Shown piece by piece: positions 21,329 through 33,176 of a DNA stretch of 64,000 nt. The DNA lies in assembly GCA_963580455.1 (NCBI GenBank), contig OY756961.1, positions 17,403,001-17,467,000 of the forward strand. The letters run 5' to 3'. The notes under the pieces are model-generated. The model saw nothing but the letters and a program-made list of their open reading frames with translations. It was not told the DNA's origin and made no database searches. The stretch's first letter is position 1, and every line of letters begins with the position of its first letter. The DNA comes from Euonymus europaeus (lineage: Eukaryota; Streptophyta; Magnoliopsida; Celastrales; Celastraceae). A program made the position numbers and the translations under genes.

Positions 21329-22231
21329 ATGGTAAATACCAGGTCAACTGCAAATATGACATCAGCTAATGAAGTAAATCATACGATTCCAAGGAATAGC
21401 ATAGACACTCCTGGAATGGAATTTGGAGGATCTGTCAATCAAGGAAATATCAATGGAGGTGCAATTTCACAGAGCACTCTGTTGAATCCATATACTATTC
21501 TGCCAGGTGATCTTACCACAAGTACATTGATCACATTCAAGCTCAATGGAGACAACTACACCATGTGGAGCCAAGGCACAGTGAAGGCACTAAAGACTCG
21601 AAATAAGGTTGGATTTATTGATGGAACTCTCAAAATGCTGAGTGAAAATGATGATAATCATGTGGCCTGGATCAGCTGTGACTGTATCATCCAGACATGG
21701 ATCACAAATAGCATTTCAGAACAAGTTCTAGCCAGCATGTTCGACAAAGACATGACTTATGATCTGTGGATGGATATAAAAGATCGTTTCTCCTCTTTCA
21801 ATGGTGCCAGGTTCTTTGAGATATGTCGACAACTTTATTGCATTAGACAGGATAATTCTTCAGTAATGGAGTATTATACTAGACTAAAATCATTGTGGGA
21901 ACAATATGATCAATTGGATGAGCAAGGTAGATGTGGCTGCAACAAGGCTCAAATAAAGCATCAGAGAGAGATGTTGACACAATTTATACTGGGACTCAAT
22001 GACACTTATAGAGGACTGAGCCTTCAGATATGGATGATGGAGCCACTGCCTGAAATAAACAAAGCTCTGGGGTTGATTAAAGAAGAGGAGACACAACTAA
22101 ATATGTTAAAAACAAGTCATCCAGTACAAGAATCTATGGCAATGGTTGTGCAAGGTAACAATTCTGTCAAAGGGATAGAGACCTCCACAAAAAGCGGGAT
22201 ACCAGGCAAAGAAAGACCAATTGTTTTGTAA
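21329..22231 (+). pseudogene. gag: copia gag, frameshifted before the zinc knuckle
   Basis: The ATG at 21329 follows the primer site and opens a 300-codon frame beginning MVNTRSTAN. It contains the plant copia gag signature: FKLNGDNYTMWSQGTVKALK, WITNSISEQV, MDIKDRFSS and YYTRLKSLWEQYDQL (retrotransposon gag/UBN2 type), about residues 70-230. A TAA ends it at 22229, but another frame carries the zinc knuckle CKYCKRNNHNVEQC at 22224-22265, so one frame change separates capsid from knuckle. Gag would assemble the particle and bind RNA. Confidence 0.85.
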
Positions 22232-22580
22232 GTATTGTAAAAGAAACAATCATAATGTGGAGCAGTGTGATGATAAACTGATGGACATTGTATCATACAT
22301 CAAGATCAAATTTGGAAATGATAAGCGTGGCTCAACATCAGTAAATCAGGTTAACACTACAGGAGCTGGACAGGAGGTAATACACTTAAACTGAGCAATT
22401 TTAAATGGATTATAGACAGTGGTGCTACTAATCATGTGGTGTGTGAGGTGCATCTTTTAAAATCATATAGCTTAGTTAATGGTTTATCAGTAACTTTGCC
22501 TGATAAAAGTATCATGCCTATTACACATATTGGAACAATGAATATAGGAGAGAAACTGATTCTCAATGATGTCTTCTGTG
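22232..22580 (+). pseudogene. copia nucleocapsid knuckle and protease start
   Basis: After the CCHC knuckle the frame ends at a TGA near 22393. Beyond it WIIDSGATNHV (about 22406-22438) carries the copia protease active site D-S-G-A. The reading continues to about 22580 and stops at a junction, so the protease is incomplete. Confidence 0.78.
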
Positions 22581-22753
22581 ATAGCCCAACCCGGATTTAT
22601 TGACACCACCGGTGGTCACTGATTTTACACAAGCCCATGGGCCATTAACCCCAACCCATCAACAGCCCACTAATATTTCAAGTGACTGGGAGGTTGTTGC
22701 TAGGATTCGAACTCATCACCTAGCCTTTAACATGTGGCCTTTGGCAACACATG
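22581..22753. other. Foreign filler at the copia deletion junction
   Basis: The 170-bp stretch fits neither the protease before it nor the RNase H after it. It has AGCCCAACCC, ACCACCGGTGGTCACTG (a short palindrome, ACCACCGGTGGT) and GGATTCGAACTC, the reverse of a tRNA B-box-like word. It could be a SINE-like or LTR fragment captured during the deletion. No flanking duplication was found. Confidence 0.4.
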
Positions 22754-23167
22754 TGGTCAGTCACTGGATTCTGCATCAAGCTGGTTGACTCTTTAATATC
22801 CTGGAAATCCAAAAAGCAGAAAGTGATATCCAGGTCTTCAGCTGAGGTAGAGTATAGAGCAATGGCGGTTACAGTTGCATAATTACAATGGATTGGCAAC
22901 ATGTTTCAAAAACTCCGACTTTATATACCATATCCTATGGAACTCTACTGCGATAACCAAGCTACCATTCATATTGCTAGCAATCCAGTGTTCCATGAAA
23001 GGACCAAACATATAGATTTGGATTGCCACTTTACCAGCGACAAGGTAACTAAAGGCGTAATTAGACTACAACATACTAAGATAGCTGATCAACCAAGTGA
23101 TCTCCTGACCAAGGGAATCTCCATTCTAAGTCTCAGACATTTCTTATCCAAGCTCAACATCCAATGA
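22754..23167 (+). pseudogene. copia RNase H end
   Basis: Reading [20 protein letters not shown], then [11 protein letters not shown], then after an in-frame stop near 22880 YCDNQATIHIASNPVFHERT and HIDLDCHF, ending DLLTKGISI. These are the hallmark blocks of the Ty1/copia RNase H C-terminus (catalytic Glu in the SSAEVEYRA block, Asp in CDNQA). Everything between protease and here is deleted. Confidence 0.87.
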
Positions 23168-23186
23168 TGTTCAGCTTGCACGAGGA

Positions 23187-23547
23187 TGATACAATGAGAT
23201 TCAGAAATTGAGTTGAAGAAGATGAGTTCGTGTGCTTATAGCATTGGGCTTATTATTGGGTATGTCTGTCTTTAAGTCTATCTCAAGTATTCTTCTTCCT
23301 GGTTCTTATATTCAAATTGATATTTTGAATTCAGTTTTGATTTCTTTCATTCTTCAACGGCTAGCTGTCTTATCTGTATATCTTGCACAGATGCAAGTAC
23401 ATTTTAGCCGTTGGACTCTTGATCATTGTATAACATTACATTACATTGTTAAGAATCAAGATATACTTGATTACCCCCTTTCACTCCTCTCTTCCTTTCT
23501 CTTGACTGCTTCTTCTTCTGCATTCTTGAAAACTATTCAACTTTTCA
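23187..23547 (+). repeat. 3' LTR of the copia element
   Basis: Begins TGATACAATG after a purine-rich GCACGAGGA tract and ends AACTTTTCA. It matches the 5' LTR with a few indels, including a short TTATTGG insertion near 23250. Confidence 0.87.
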
Positions 23548-24659
23548 AAAAAATTTATAATTTGAAGAATTTAAGTGGCTAAAAATAACTACTTGTGGGA
23601 AATTTCTAGAAAATAGAAATGCAAATGTATGTAGGTCTTCATAAATTTGGGACTCAAGTTTTGACTTAAACTAGTTGTACACCCGTGCTTTGCGTGACTA
23701 GCAATTTTTTATTATATATTTATTGTTGCATTTAAAAATAGTATTTGGTTAATTCCTTTGGACGCGCACTCCATGTGTCATGATATTTGTAGCTTGTTTT
23801 GCTGTTGAGGAACCTCGCTAGAGCCCGAAGCCTGACCCATGAAACTAGGCCACTTAGTGAGTCAGGCCGGCATGGTCCTCAAAAAGTTGCCAGAGGAACT
23901 TCACATTGATAATTTTTTGATAGTTTTTGATTTGATAGTTTCACATTGACAATCCTTACATGCATAGTAATTGTCACTCAACCGCAGGTTTCACGTTTAT
24001 AGTTTTGCACCTGTTTGATACGCATGTATGTAGTCGGCGACCCAAGTTAATTCTTTTGTATAATTTCAATTCATTTTTTTAAAATAATAATTTCAAGTGT
24101 GTTTTAAGGCTATTAAAAAATGTTAAAATCTTCATGGCATAGTACGCATACTTACTCGGTGCCTATAAATTTTTTTAGGAAACTATTAATTACGACAAAA
24201 CGACAATGTTTGGGGGTAGGCCTTATTCTTAGTTAGCCCACTAAAATGAGGCCCAAAAAAAACATTCTACCACATAGTTCGTGTACCTTCTCAATGTTCT
24301 ATAAATTTTATTACAAAAAGGTGGTCTTTATTAATTGCTGCCACAAAATGACAATATTAAGCGCGACCTAATAGCGTTAGCCTGTTTTGTCAATTTTATA
24401 ATTTGTCTTCTCTTGTCAACTTTATGTTCAAGTCAAACGGTCTTTTTGTCCATTTTTCATAGGATGGTATTTGGATTCCGGTAAAAATGTTATTCCACAT
24501 TAGACAGTATCAACACTATAGCCTTTTATTAATACCCTTCAAATTGCATGCAGGTCAACATGCTCTCTACTTTTTTACTAATTTCTTTTGCAAGAAAGAT
24601 ATGGAGTTAGCATCTATATATTATGCTGATCAAACTGATATTATACAATGTAAACATTA
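23548..24659. other. AT-rich intergenic, diverged repeats
   Basis: No gene is seen. At 24120-24380 a motif (GCATAGTACGCATAC, TATAAATTTT, ACGACAAAACGACAATG) occurs twice, and a further diverged copy lies at 26200-26250, so this is old repetitive DNA. A terminal-like word GTACACCCGTGCTTTGCGTG at 23677 may mark an unnamed element edge. Confidence 0.45.
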
Positions 24660-25376
24660 AAATATCATGATTCTCCTGTATTCTACATTCACTCCTATGC
24701 CACATGCTGGCTTTCCTTTTCCAGCATTGACATCTACAGCACCTTTGCCTACGTTGACAGAGATGCTTTTGTCTTTTGCATAGTCTGTCATTTCCCCAAA
24801 ATTAATTATATGAGCTCACCCGATGGAATTTTCGTAACTACTTTTGGGGAACAAGATTATATGTCACTGAAAAAAATTAATTTTCTTTTATCTTGGCAAG
24901 AGAAATCTTTGATTCTTCTTTTTCTTATCATGATTATTTTTTTAAATAATCAACTAAAACATAAGTCTGAATTGGTGAAATAAAAAAAATTAACTTATCA
25001 ATTATTAGATGCTAACTTTTGCCTCTTTGAGCTTTGACAGTGCATTAAGATGATGAAGAGTAGTCAATTGTTGGAGACAGACCTCACATTTGAAATACAT
25101 ACCTGGTTACAGAAGATAACTGATCGTTTTGGGCATGGGAGTGTTAGGTAGCATAGAATTCCAGTACTGTTTAGGAGGTAGGGCACCATCACTGGCACGC
25201 AGCGCAAAGTACAGCAGGAATACATATAAACCTATATTAGCTTAAAAATACAAATTGTGCAACATTAGAAAAGCATTAGAGAAGGACACAAAAATCTTTG
25301 AGGAAGAAGATGTATATAGTGTGAGAAGCTTACGGTAAAGAAAGCAACAATATGTATGAGCTAGATGGAACTTCAT
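24660..25376 (-). pseudogene. BURP-domain protein gene (RD22/USP-like), 5' part, broken
   Basis: Three exon-like pieces on the minus strand. Exon 1 (25376-25334) starts ATG AAG TTC (MKFHL) and ends at ACC|GTAAGC. Exon 2 (25240-25103) joins in frame: a hydrophobic signal-peptide-like stretch (LYVFLLYFAL), then QYWNSMLPNTPMPKTI, the conserved N-terminal motif of BURP proteins, ending CCAG|GTATGT. Exon 3 follows TTTTTTCAG at about 24864 and contains SVNVGKGAVDVNAGKGKP, the glycine/valine repeat of RD22-like proteins. A TAA in exon 2 falls just after YLL, and exon 3 has a frame break and TGA. No BURP domain (CH-motif) follows. Family members are secreted plant proteins, often stress-related. Confidence 0.7.
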
Positions 25377-25413
25377 ATTCAGATCTTGAAACAAAAAGAC
25401 GAGTGTGTTGCAG

Positions 25414-25421
25414 TATTTATA
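25414..25421 (-). promoter_or_regulatory. TATA box of the BURP-like gene
   Basis: TATAAATA on the minus strand, 38 bp upstream of the putative ATG at 25376. The spacing leaves a short leader of 10 to 15 bases. Confidence 0.5.
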
Positions 25422-25904
25422 AGCGCATTGAGAAAGTTCAACTAAGCTGTCGGGTCAATTGCAAGAGCAGCTACAATGTCAATGTCGATCGCTTAATGAT
25501 CTTTTATGACTTGATGTGATGTGGTACATCATTTGTTTTTGTCTATTCTTTGCTTCTTTTGGTATATATTTGGCAACATGTCATGGCTCTGGGTTGTGTG
25601 TTTTGATGGAACAATAATTGGAGACAAAAATCAAACATTAACCCTTAAATCCTACGTAAATAGTTGAGATTAATTGCTAACGAATCCTTGATAAGATATG
25701 CTATGATTTCTACGATTCTAAACATTGAATTATAACTACTAAATACTCATAACACAAAAGTTATGGATTTTGCAATTGGACATTGAAATGTTAGGTCTAC
25801 AAACCAAATATATAAAAAAGAGGTAAGGAGGTCTATTGAGTATGAAGAAGGTGTTAAGCACCCCACAACTCCCTAATTGATTACCTAATTGATTTGTCCT
25901 AATG
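25422..25904. repeat. Upstream region and Ogre-like fragment
   Basis: Positions 25470-25535 (ATGTCAATGTCGATC, TTGATGTGATGTG) recur near 28753-28790 and, weaker, near 27260-27310. The reverse strand of 25800-25935 carries GAGTTGTGGGGTGCTTAAC and GTCCAATTGCA, like the Ogre-type block at 950-1095. No gene. Confidence 0.5.
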
Positions 25905-26558
25905 CTGTTAAAGTAGATGTGTCCTTTTCCAACCCCATTTTGTACACTTTTTTTCTTCTCTTGTTTAAGCCCTTCACTAAACTGTCATCATATCAGAAAA
26001 AATAATTTTTTAAAATTTTTAACAATAAAGAAATCATGATTAAAAAATAAATTAAAAAAATCTTCACTCTCTCAATAATAGACCTACAGTTTGCAAAGAA
26101 TATTATTTGCAACGTCTTTTTTTTTCCCATGTGAGAGGTTTAGGGAAAAAATGATATATTTTAATTTTAATTTTTTTCATATATTAAAAATATTCCATCA
26201 CATAGTATGCGTACCTTCTTGGTGTCTATAAATTTTATCACAAAAGGTGGCCCCTTATCATTATGTTAAAATAGGGAGTTTTAGCTTTTAAGGCATGGTT
26301 AATTAAAAATTTATAAATTAATCAGCAAAAAAGAGAATGGTTTAAACATAAAATTAATTAATTCAAAAAATTATTAATTACCAAACAGAAGATTGTATTG
26401 TAAGTGGGGGTGGCAAAAATCGATTATGGGTCGAATAACGTAGATATTTGTATGTTCGGACTTGGATTGATTTAAATTTTTAAACGTACATAATTGCGCA
26501 AACCCGCATTCGTTTAAATCGATGCAAAAAAAAAAAGGGACAATAATTCAATACAGGT
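25905..26558 (+). repeat. Intergenic repeat block, copy a
   Basis: Holds CCCCATTTTGTACA, TCACTAAACTGTCATCATAT, CTTCACTCTCTCA, TTTGCAAAGAATATTATTTG and TTAATTAAAAATTTATAAAT. The first words recur at 27340-27590 and some at 28845-28950; the stretch 26270-26545 recurs at 28950-29215. It is interrupted on the right by the LTR-like insert at 26559. Confidence 0.6.
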
Positions 26559-26958
26559 TGATGTGGCAAGAATGATCCGACCAACGAAATTGCGACATGT
26601 GTAAAACTCAACCTCGGACAGCCTAATTAGCGCTTTGCCGTACCGACCTGTATCAAACAATACAAACAGTTCGAATCCCAAAAGGATTATGACTCCGATA
26701 AAGATGATCAGATAAAGAAGAAGAGAGTTTCATTCCTATTAGAATAAGAACTTTGTAAATCCCTATAAAAGGAGCCCCACACACCAAGTAAAATCTGAAT
26801 CAAAACTTGCATTATTGTTGCTTAAATTGAGAGAGCCCTCAGAGGCCGAGCCCTCTCAGCTTACGTTTGCTTGCTGTGTAGGACGCTCAACATAGCTATT
26901 TTGGGTTTGACCAAAATGATTGGTGTGCCGCTCAGAGGGACAATTTTTGACATCATCA
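26559..26958 (+). mobile_element. Probable solo LTR of a Tat-type element
   Basis: A 400-bp insert absent from the related block at 29200-29240. It starts TGATGTGGC, has a TATA box CCTATAAAAGGAGCCCC at about 26763, and ends TTTTTGACATCATCA, like the GACGTCATCA end of elements 1 and 2. It also shares CTTACGTTTGCTTGC-type and AGGACGCTCA words with the element 1 LTR. Flanking duplication is imperfect (CAGGT and TGGGT). Confidence 0.6.
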
Positions 26959-28744
26959 TGGGTTAAAGTTCGAGAATAAAATCGGACGAAATTTTGTGTT
27001 TAGGCCATAAACTCATTTTAAAATTTGACAAAATCCTTTGTGTTTGAATGCAAATTTTAAATATATAACATACGTCCAAACTTCATTTATTTCTGAACAG
27101 ATAAATTGATCATCTGAATCGAACGGAGATTAGTCACCCCTAATGATAAAGTGAAATTAAACAAAAAATTATTAAATTTAAAGAGCCCCTTTCATGGTCG
27201 AGAAATTTTGGTTTGGGTCACTTTCTGAACGCATTTGTTCTACCACTGTGAAAATAGATGTGTCGATACTTATTGAGTTTTTATGATTTTGATGTGATGT
27301 GTTCCTACCCCCAATTGTTCTCCAAACCTAGATCCCCATTTTGTACATGTTTTTTTTTTCTTTTCTTTTTTAAACCAGTCACCAGACTATCATCATATTA
27401 AACTCATTTTTTTACCTTCATGATAAAGTCATCATGATGACAAAAAAACAAAAAAGTCTTCACTCTCTCATTAATGTAACTACAATTTGCAAAGAATATT
27501 ATTTGCACCGTCTTTCTTCCTATGTGAGAGGTTCACGAATAATATCAACAAAAAATTATATATTTTAATTTTAATTTTTTTTGGGTACACTAATTTTTGA
27601 AATTTGGTAATATATAAGCAATTGTGTTGTTTTGCTTTTATCGATTGTGCCATTGCATTCCAAGACAAAACTACAACATAAAAAGTTTACTACAGACTTG
27701 CATTAAATCAATTTGAACATTATTTTATTTTTTAAAAACTATTTAAAAATCATATATGTAAAGTTTTTTGTGTGTAGATCAATATTGTTAGGGAAAAGAG
27801 GAAAATGAAAGAGAAGAAAATTTGGGAGTAAAATGGAGGGATTTGTGAAAAGAATGGATATTAGGGAGAATAATTTATGTTACAAACAAATTTTAAATGG
27901 CCAGCTCAGCATGTAAACTAACAGATCACATGAGTAAGTTGAGCGGTGTCCAAGATCAAAATAAAAACCAAAACATCAGTTCCCGAGTTGAATGAGCCAA
28001 AACTTCAGTACTTGAGTTGGAACGTGGCTATCAATCCCAAATGTACTTTTTTGAATTAATTAATTATGTGTTTGAACCTCTCTTTTTATTGGTGGTTAAT
28101 TTATAAATTTTTAATTAACTATGCCTTAAAAGTTAAAACTCTCTATCACCAATTCAATAGAGAGCATCAAAATTCAGTTCAAAAATTGGTAAGTATAGAC
28201 CAACACTATTGACCTATTCTCAGCTAGCCTATTCTATCTACATGTAATTTACAAAACAAAGGACATTCAAAAAGTTGATAAGACAATTGATAGTGGACAC
28301 GACCATTTTTGCACAGACTACAGACTACTATTTGTATAAATAGTTATTTTTATTTATTTATTTTACAATTTAAGTGTTTAACTAATACATATATAATTTT
28401 ATAGTTTAACTTATATATATTTAACTTTTGCAAGTTGAAGTATTGACGAAATGCTTGCTTGTCCAAACTCGTGCAAATTACACGTACAAATAAATAATCA
28501 ACAAGACTCCAAACTCCAAACAGCACCCTTGTTCTGTTGAATTGACAAAAAAGGGGGACAAAATAGAGAGAACAACTATTAAAAGAAGAGAAAAATTTTA
28601 GTGGAAAAAATCCTTTTTCAGCTTTGAAGGGTAGGTTACTTTTTTTTAGCTTTTTGAAGGTAAGAAGACATAAAAATTTTAATGACACTAAAAGACAGGA
28701 CATGTCATTTTCAAAGGAGATGTAATGTAACAACTAAAAAAACA
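26959..28744 (+). repeat. Rest of copy a and intergenic repeat block, copy b
   Basis: 26959-27180 continues block a. 27240-27590 repeats its first half with about 80% similarity by eye. From 27600 to 28744 the sequence is AT-rich; 28090-28130 contains the reverse complement of the TTAATTAAAAATTTATAAA word. No gene is supported. Confidence 0.5.
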
Positions 28745-29300
28745 ACTATAATGTCAATGTCGATCACTTAATGACTTGATGTGATATACCTGTACTCCCT
28801 GCATATTCTTATAAAATAGGATATTTTGCATCCAAAACTAAACCCCCATTTCGTACATGGTTTTTTTTCTTTTTTAAGCCGTTCACTAGACTATCATCAT
28901 ATTAGACTCATTTTTTTACTTCCATGATAAAGTCATCATAAGATAGAGAGGTTTAACTTGAAGGCATAGGTAATTAAAAATTTATAAATTAACTAGCAAA
29001 AAAGGGAGAGGTTCAAACCCAAAATTAATTATTTCAAAAAACTATTAAATACCAAACAAAGGACTGTATTGTAAATAAGGGTGCCGAAAATCGATTACGG
29101 GAAAAATAACGTGGATATTTGTATGTTAAGACTTAGATTGGTTTAAATTTTTAAAATTACCTAATTGAGCATACCTACATCGGTTTAAATCTAGAAAAAG
29201 AAAAAAATCGGATAATAATTTAATAAAGGCTAAGGTCCGGTTAATAAAATCGGACAAATTTTTTTTGTTCAAGAGCAAACTTTAAATATAAAACATATAT
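28745..29300 (+). repeat. Intergenic repeat block, copy c
   Basis: Carries the ATGTCAATGTCGATC words, CCCCATTTCGTACATGG, then GGCATAGGTAATTAAAAATT and AATCGATTACGGG, in the same order as block a but with the middle part missing. It lacks the solo LTR and so shows the empty site. Confidence 0.55.
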
Positions 29301-29934
29301 CCAGGTTTTGTAATTTTTGATTTCATAAGTTTCAACCCCACTTAGAATATTAGCTTTGATGGACGATTGTGATATCCTATTTTATTTAGCCATACTGACC
29401 TAATGACTCAGTGTATGTTTGGTTGGCAGTATATATGTATGACAAAGTATAAATTGGAGTAAAGAGTAATGTCTGAGAATATGCCTTATAGAGTATAAGC
29501 TATACAAATGTTCAACCAAATGGTAGTGTGAGACCACTAACACAGCTGAAAATATCTCATTGGTTAACTACAAATCTTCATTGAAACTACTATAACTATA
29601 TATATACATAAAGAAACTAATTTATACTATCCATCTTGAATATTATCAGAATTTTTGGAACTCAAAGATAAATGACACTGGCGGGTATGGGAGAATTTCA
29701 AGAGTGAGGGAAAGCGTGTAGGATTTGGCCCTTAAAAAGGTTGTGCATTCAATTCTAATGCATATGTGGCACTGGGAGTGTGATCGGTTCCTTGGAACGT
29801 GGCAGACGTTATGTAAGTGACATTGGACGTGACCAGTATTGAAATGGCATGAATCGTATACTCGTTTCCTCATCCTATGGTCACATATAGGTATTAACAA
29901 AATATAATTACATCGCAATGGGAGTCCACGAAGC
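29301..29934. other. Intergenic, no gene seen
   Basis: AT-rich. 29412-29530 has weak inverted ends (TGTATGTTTGGTTGG and, reversed, CCATTTGGTTGAACATTTG) that could be a small MITE of about 120 bp. Nothing else recognisable. Confidence 0.35.
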
Positions 29935-31698
29935 TGTGATGATCTACCCCAAATATTTATTTGTATTGGATTGGAGTTGGAAATATATGTGTATTGTTGT
30001 GTGTTTTGGACTAGCAGGTGCACCCAAGTGTGTAGGAATCACGCCTAGGCGAGTGGGGATAACCCAGGATTGGAATGAATATGCTCTTGGTGCACTAGGA
30101 GATCGCCCGGAGCTGTGGCGAGCTGGAAATAGTAGGAAAAACTAAGGTTGAGGGGCGCCTAGGCTTGATGCAACTTGGCGTGAGCAATGGGAGCCTAGAA
30201 GTCGCTTGGTGTAGAGTGCTCTAGGTTGGGGAGGCTTGGGCAAGGGGGTGCGCCTAGGCGCAAACCGCAATTTTTAAAAGCTAGATACGTGATTTTGCTT
30301 TTTCACTTTCCGGCTTAGTTAGATTTTTAGAGAGAGAGAGAGGGAGAAAAATAGAGAGAGAAAGAAGATTCTTGAGGGATTTTTAAGGATTAAGACTTGG
30401 ATTGAAGATTAGAACAAGATTCAACAAGGTTTGCACAAAGTTTGGAGGATTTGAGGTAAGTTCTTGGTTTCCATAAAAGCTAAGATTTTTGTAATTTTGA
30501 TTGGAACGTCAAATAGGTGTTTTAGAATAACTATATATGTTGATTTGAGTCTATTTATGATGTTATCTATTAGGTTTGTTATTGCTTTGCTGGATTGAAG
30601 GCTTGAAAGTTTGAGTTGGGTATATTTGCATTTCTAGAGAAAGAAAGGTAATTTCTCTTTATTTGTCGATTTGGTTTATGTTGGTTTTTGATTATCGGGA
30701 ATTAATTTGTGGGAATGGTTGATGAATTTACTATATGGTAGGTTCGGAAACTCAAACCCTAATATTCGGGAATTTGTAGCTCGTGTTAACTTGGATTCGA
30801 GGTAGGGATTTTTGCCCCTTTTTCTATCGTATCATTTTATTCACTAAAAAGCGGTTTGTATTTCTTCATTGGTCATAATTTTGTGTTCTTGCTTAAATTT
30901 ATCCTTAGGAAAAAGGAACCCTCTTTGGTTGATTATTGATTAATTGCATACCTTATAAAAGCTTAATCATCTATTGGGCATGTTAACTTTCGTTCATGCA
31001 TCATGTAGTTACGAATGTATATAGGGTAGTTGAATATATATAATTCTCTTTCATAACATGATTGGACATGCATTGTAGCTGCACTGGAACTATGGGTATC
31101 GACTTGTAATATCCTAAGAATCTATTTGTACGATGCTGAATACCGAGGGGCTAGGGCTACATTGTTACCAGAATCGGGATTTTCCATTGTGGAGGTGCAT
31201 CTATGGGTTTTTGGGGCAAGGTTCAAGGTTTTCAATGATTTTTTGGATATCAGTTGACTAGTGCCAGGGTGATATAGGGTGTAGCCCATGATTATTATCT
31301 TGTTGTGACATTTTAAATGTCATTTTGTTGTATTGTGCTTATTTCATCATCCAACCTTATAATCTTGATGACTCTCATATTTCCCTATTAAGCCTTCCGC
31401 TCACCCTACTTTTTTTCTTCTATCCTTCAGGTGAGATTGGTGTTGAGAACTAGACTGTGTAACATGAAAGGCCACCATACGAGCACTATGATTTGTATTT
31501 TAATGTGTTGGAACCTTGTTAGTTATTTGAGTACATTTAGACTTTGATTATGTTGAATATTATGTTGCTTAAAAACCTATTTGGTATGTATGATGGCTGG
31601 TCAAGGGTGTATGCCATGTGATCGAGACTCCTGTACCAGGATGATGGACTTATTGACTTTGGTAGTCTTTGATGATGATAATTATGTGATGATGTTCT
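29935..31698 (+). repeat. Family A gypsy LTR, plus strand, 3' truncated
   Basis: Starts TGTGATGATCTACCCCAAAT, the family A start. A U3 cluster of CGCCTAGGCG palindromes lies at 30045-30262, then an AGAGAGAG run (30331-30362), a GAGGTAAGTTC donor-like word (30451) and a long U5. It stops near 31698, about 250 bp short of the full-length copies. No internal region follows; the next sequence is a minus-oriented copy of the same family. Confidence 0.8.
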
Positions 31699-32687
31699 GT
31701 GTTTTTCCCCGACCTTAAATTTACACACTGAGTCAGGTCCACCACTATTGAGGTGTAGACCGTCACTTAGGATCTTATCACATATCATCCTAACCCCAGA
31801 TTCTAATAAAATTCGGCTGCACCTCCCCGTATATCGGAGGGTGCCAACCTGGAGTCACATATCACATCATATAAGAAATGAAATCAATAACAATTCAGTA
31901 CAATTCCGCAGCCTAGCAGGGCCTCTGGCCATCTAACCACATTCACACTCTAGGCAGGGCCTTAGGCATCCTAATCACAAGCAAATAATATGCAGAACAT
32001 CATCACATAATTACCATCATCAAAGACCATCAAGTTAGCAAGTTCCGACCCATGGTCCATCATCCTACTACGGGAGTCCCAATCACACGACATACACCCC
32101 TGACCATCCATCATACGTACCGAATAGGTATTTAAGCAACATGATCTTCAACATAATCAATGTACTAAATGTACTCAAATAACTAACAAGGTTCCAACAC
32201 ATTATACTAAAAATCCTAGTCCTCCTAGGGTGGCCTTCCATGTCACACCGCCTCCTACTAATCCGCAACCCAATTCTCAGCACCAGCCTCACCTGAAAGA
32301 TAGAAGCAAAGAAATAGAGTGAGCATAAGGCTCAATAGGGAATATGAATAGTCATCAAGATTATAAGGTTGAATGATGAAACAAGCACAATGCAGCAAAA
32401 TGACATTTAAAATGTCACAACAAGATAATAATCATCGGCTACACCCTACAATGCCCTGACACTAGTCAACAGATATCCAAAAAATCATCAAAAACCTGGC
32501 ACCCTTCCCTAGACAACCATAGATGCACCTCCATAATGGGGAAACTCGATTCTGGCAACAATGTGCCCCCTCGGTACCCAATATCACACAAATAGAACCT
32601 AAGGATACTACAAGTCCATATCCATAGTTCCAATGCAACTATAATGCATGTCCAATCATATGATGCAAGAGAAGTATGTATATATAT

Positions 32688-32692
<5 letters not shown>

Positions 32693-32727
<35 letters not shown>
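32693..32727. repeat. (TA)n microsatellite
   Basis: An uninterrupted TA run of about 17 units inside a family A LTR. Other family A and B LTRs carry shorter TA runs at the same place (54474-54508, 61420-61452, 40793-40828). Confidence 0.9.
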
Positions 32728-32729
<2 letters not shown>

Positions 32730-33176
32730 ACTACATGATGCATGAACGAGATTTAACATGCCCAATGGATGATTAAGCACTTATAAGTTATGCAATTTAT
32801 CAATAACCAAACAAAGAGAGATCGTTCTTCCTAAGGAGAAATTTAGGCAAGAACACAAAAATGATGACCAATGAAGAAATACAAAGCGCTCTTTAGTGAA
32901 CAAAAATAATATGATAGAAAAAGGGGTAAGAATCCCTACCTCGAATCCAAGCTAACACGAGCTACAAATTTTCGAATATTAGGGTTTGAGTTTCTGAACC
33001 CACCATATTGTAAATTCATCAGACATTCCCACAAATTAATTCCCCATAATCAAAACCAACATAAACCAAACCAACAAATCAAGAGAAATTACCTTTATCT
33101 CTCTAGAAATCCAAATACACCTAACTCAAGCCTTCAAGCTTTCAATCTACCAAATCAATAACCAACCTAGTGTTTA

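Larger units (their letters stand above)
20946..23547 (+). mobile_element. Internally deleted Ty1/copia retrotransposon
   Basis: Two LTRs (367 and 361 bp) share about 90% or more of their sequence by eye, start TGATA and end TTTTCA. TSD AAAAA lies at 20941-20945 and 23548-23552. Inside are a primer site, a gag, a protease start, and the end of RNase H; integrase and RT are deleted. It cannot move on its own. Confidence 0.88.

Noticed and set aside
22581..22753. tRNA gene or SINE suggested by a reversed B-box word (GGATTCGAACTC)
   Set aside because: No A box at proper distance, no cloverleaf and no target duplication; kept only as unexplained filler.
28350..28733. 127-codon minus ORF in AT-rich DNA
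   Set aside because: Rich in Phe, Leu, Lys, Asn and Tyr as expected from random AT-rich sequence; no family motif, and it lies among old intergenic repeats.
29412..29530. Possible small MITE
   Set aside because: Weak, interrupted inverted ends and no clear duplication; not enough to list as an element.
32466..32780. 104-codon minus ORF with a Tyr-Ile run
   Set aside because: The run is the (TA)n microsatellite translated; it lies inside a non-coding LTR.
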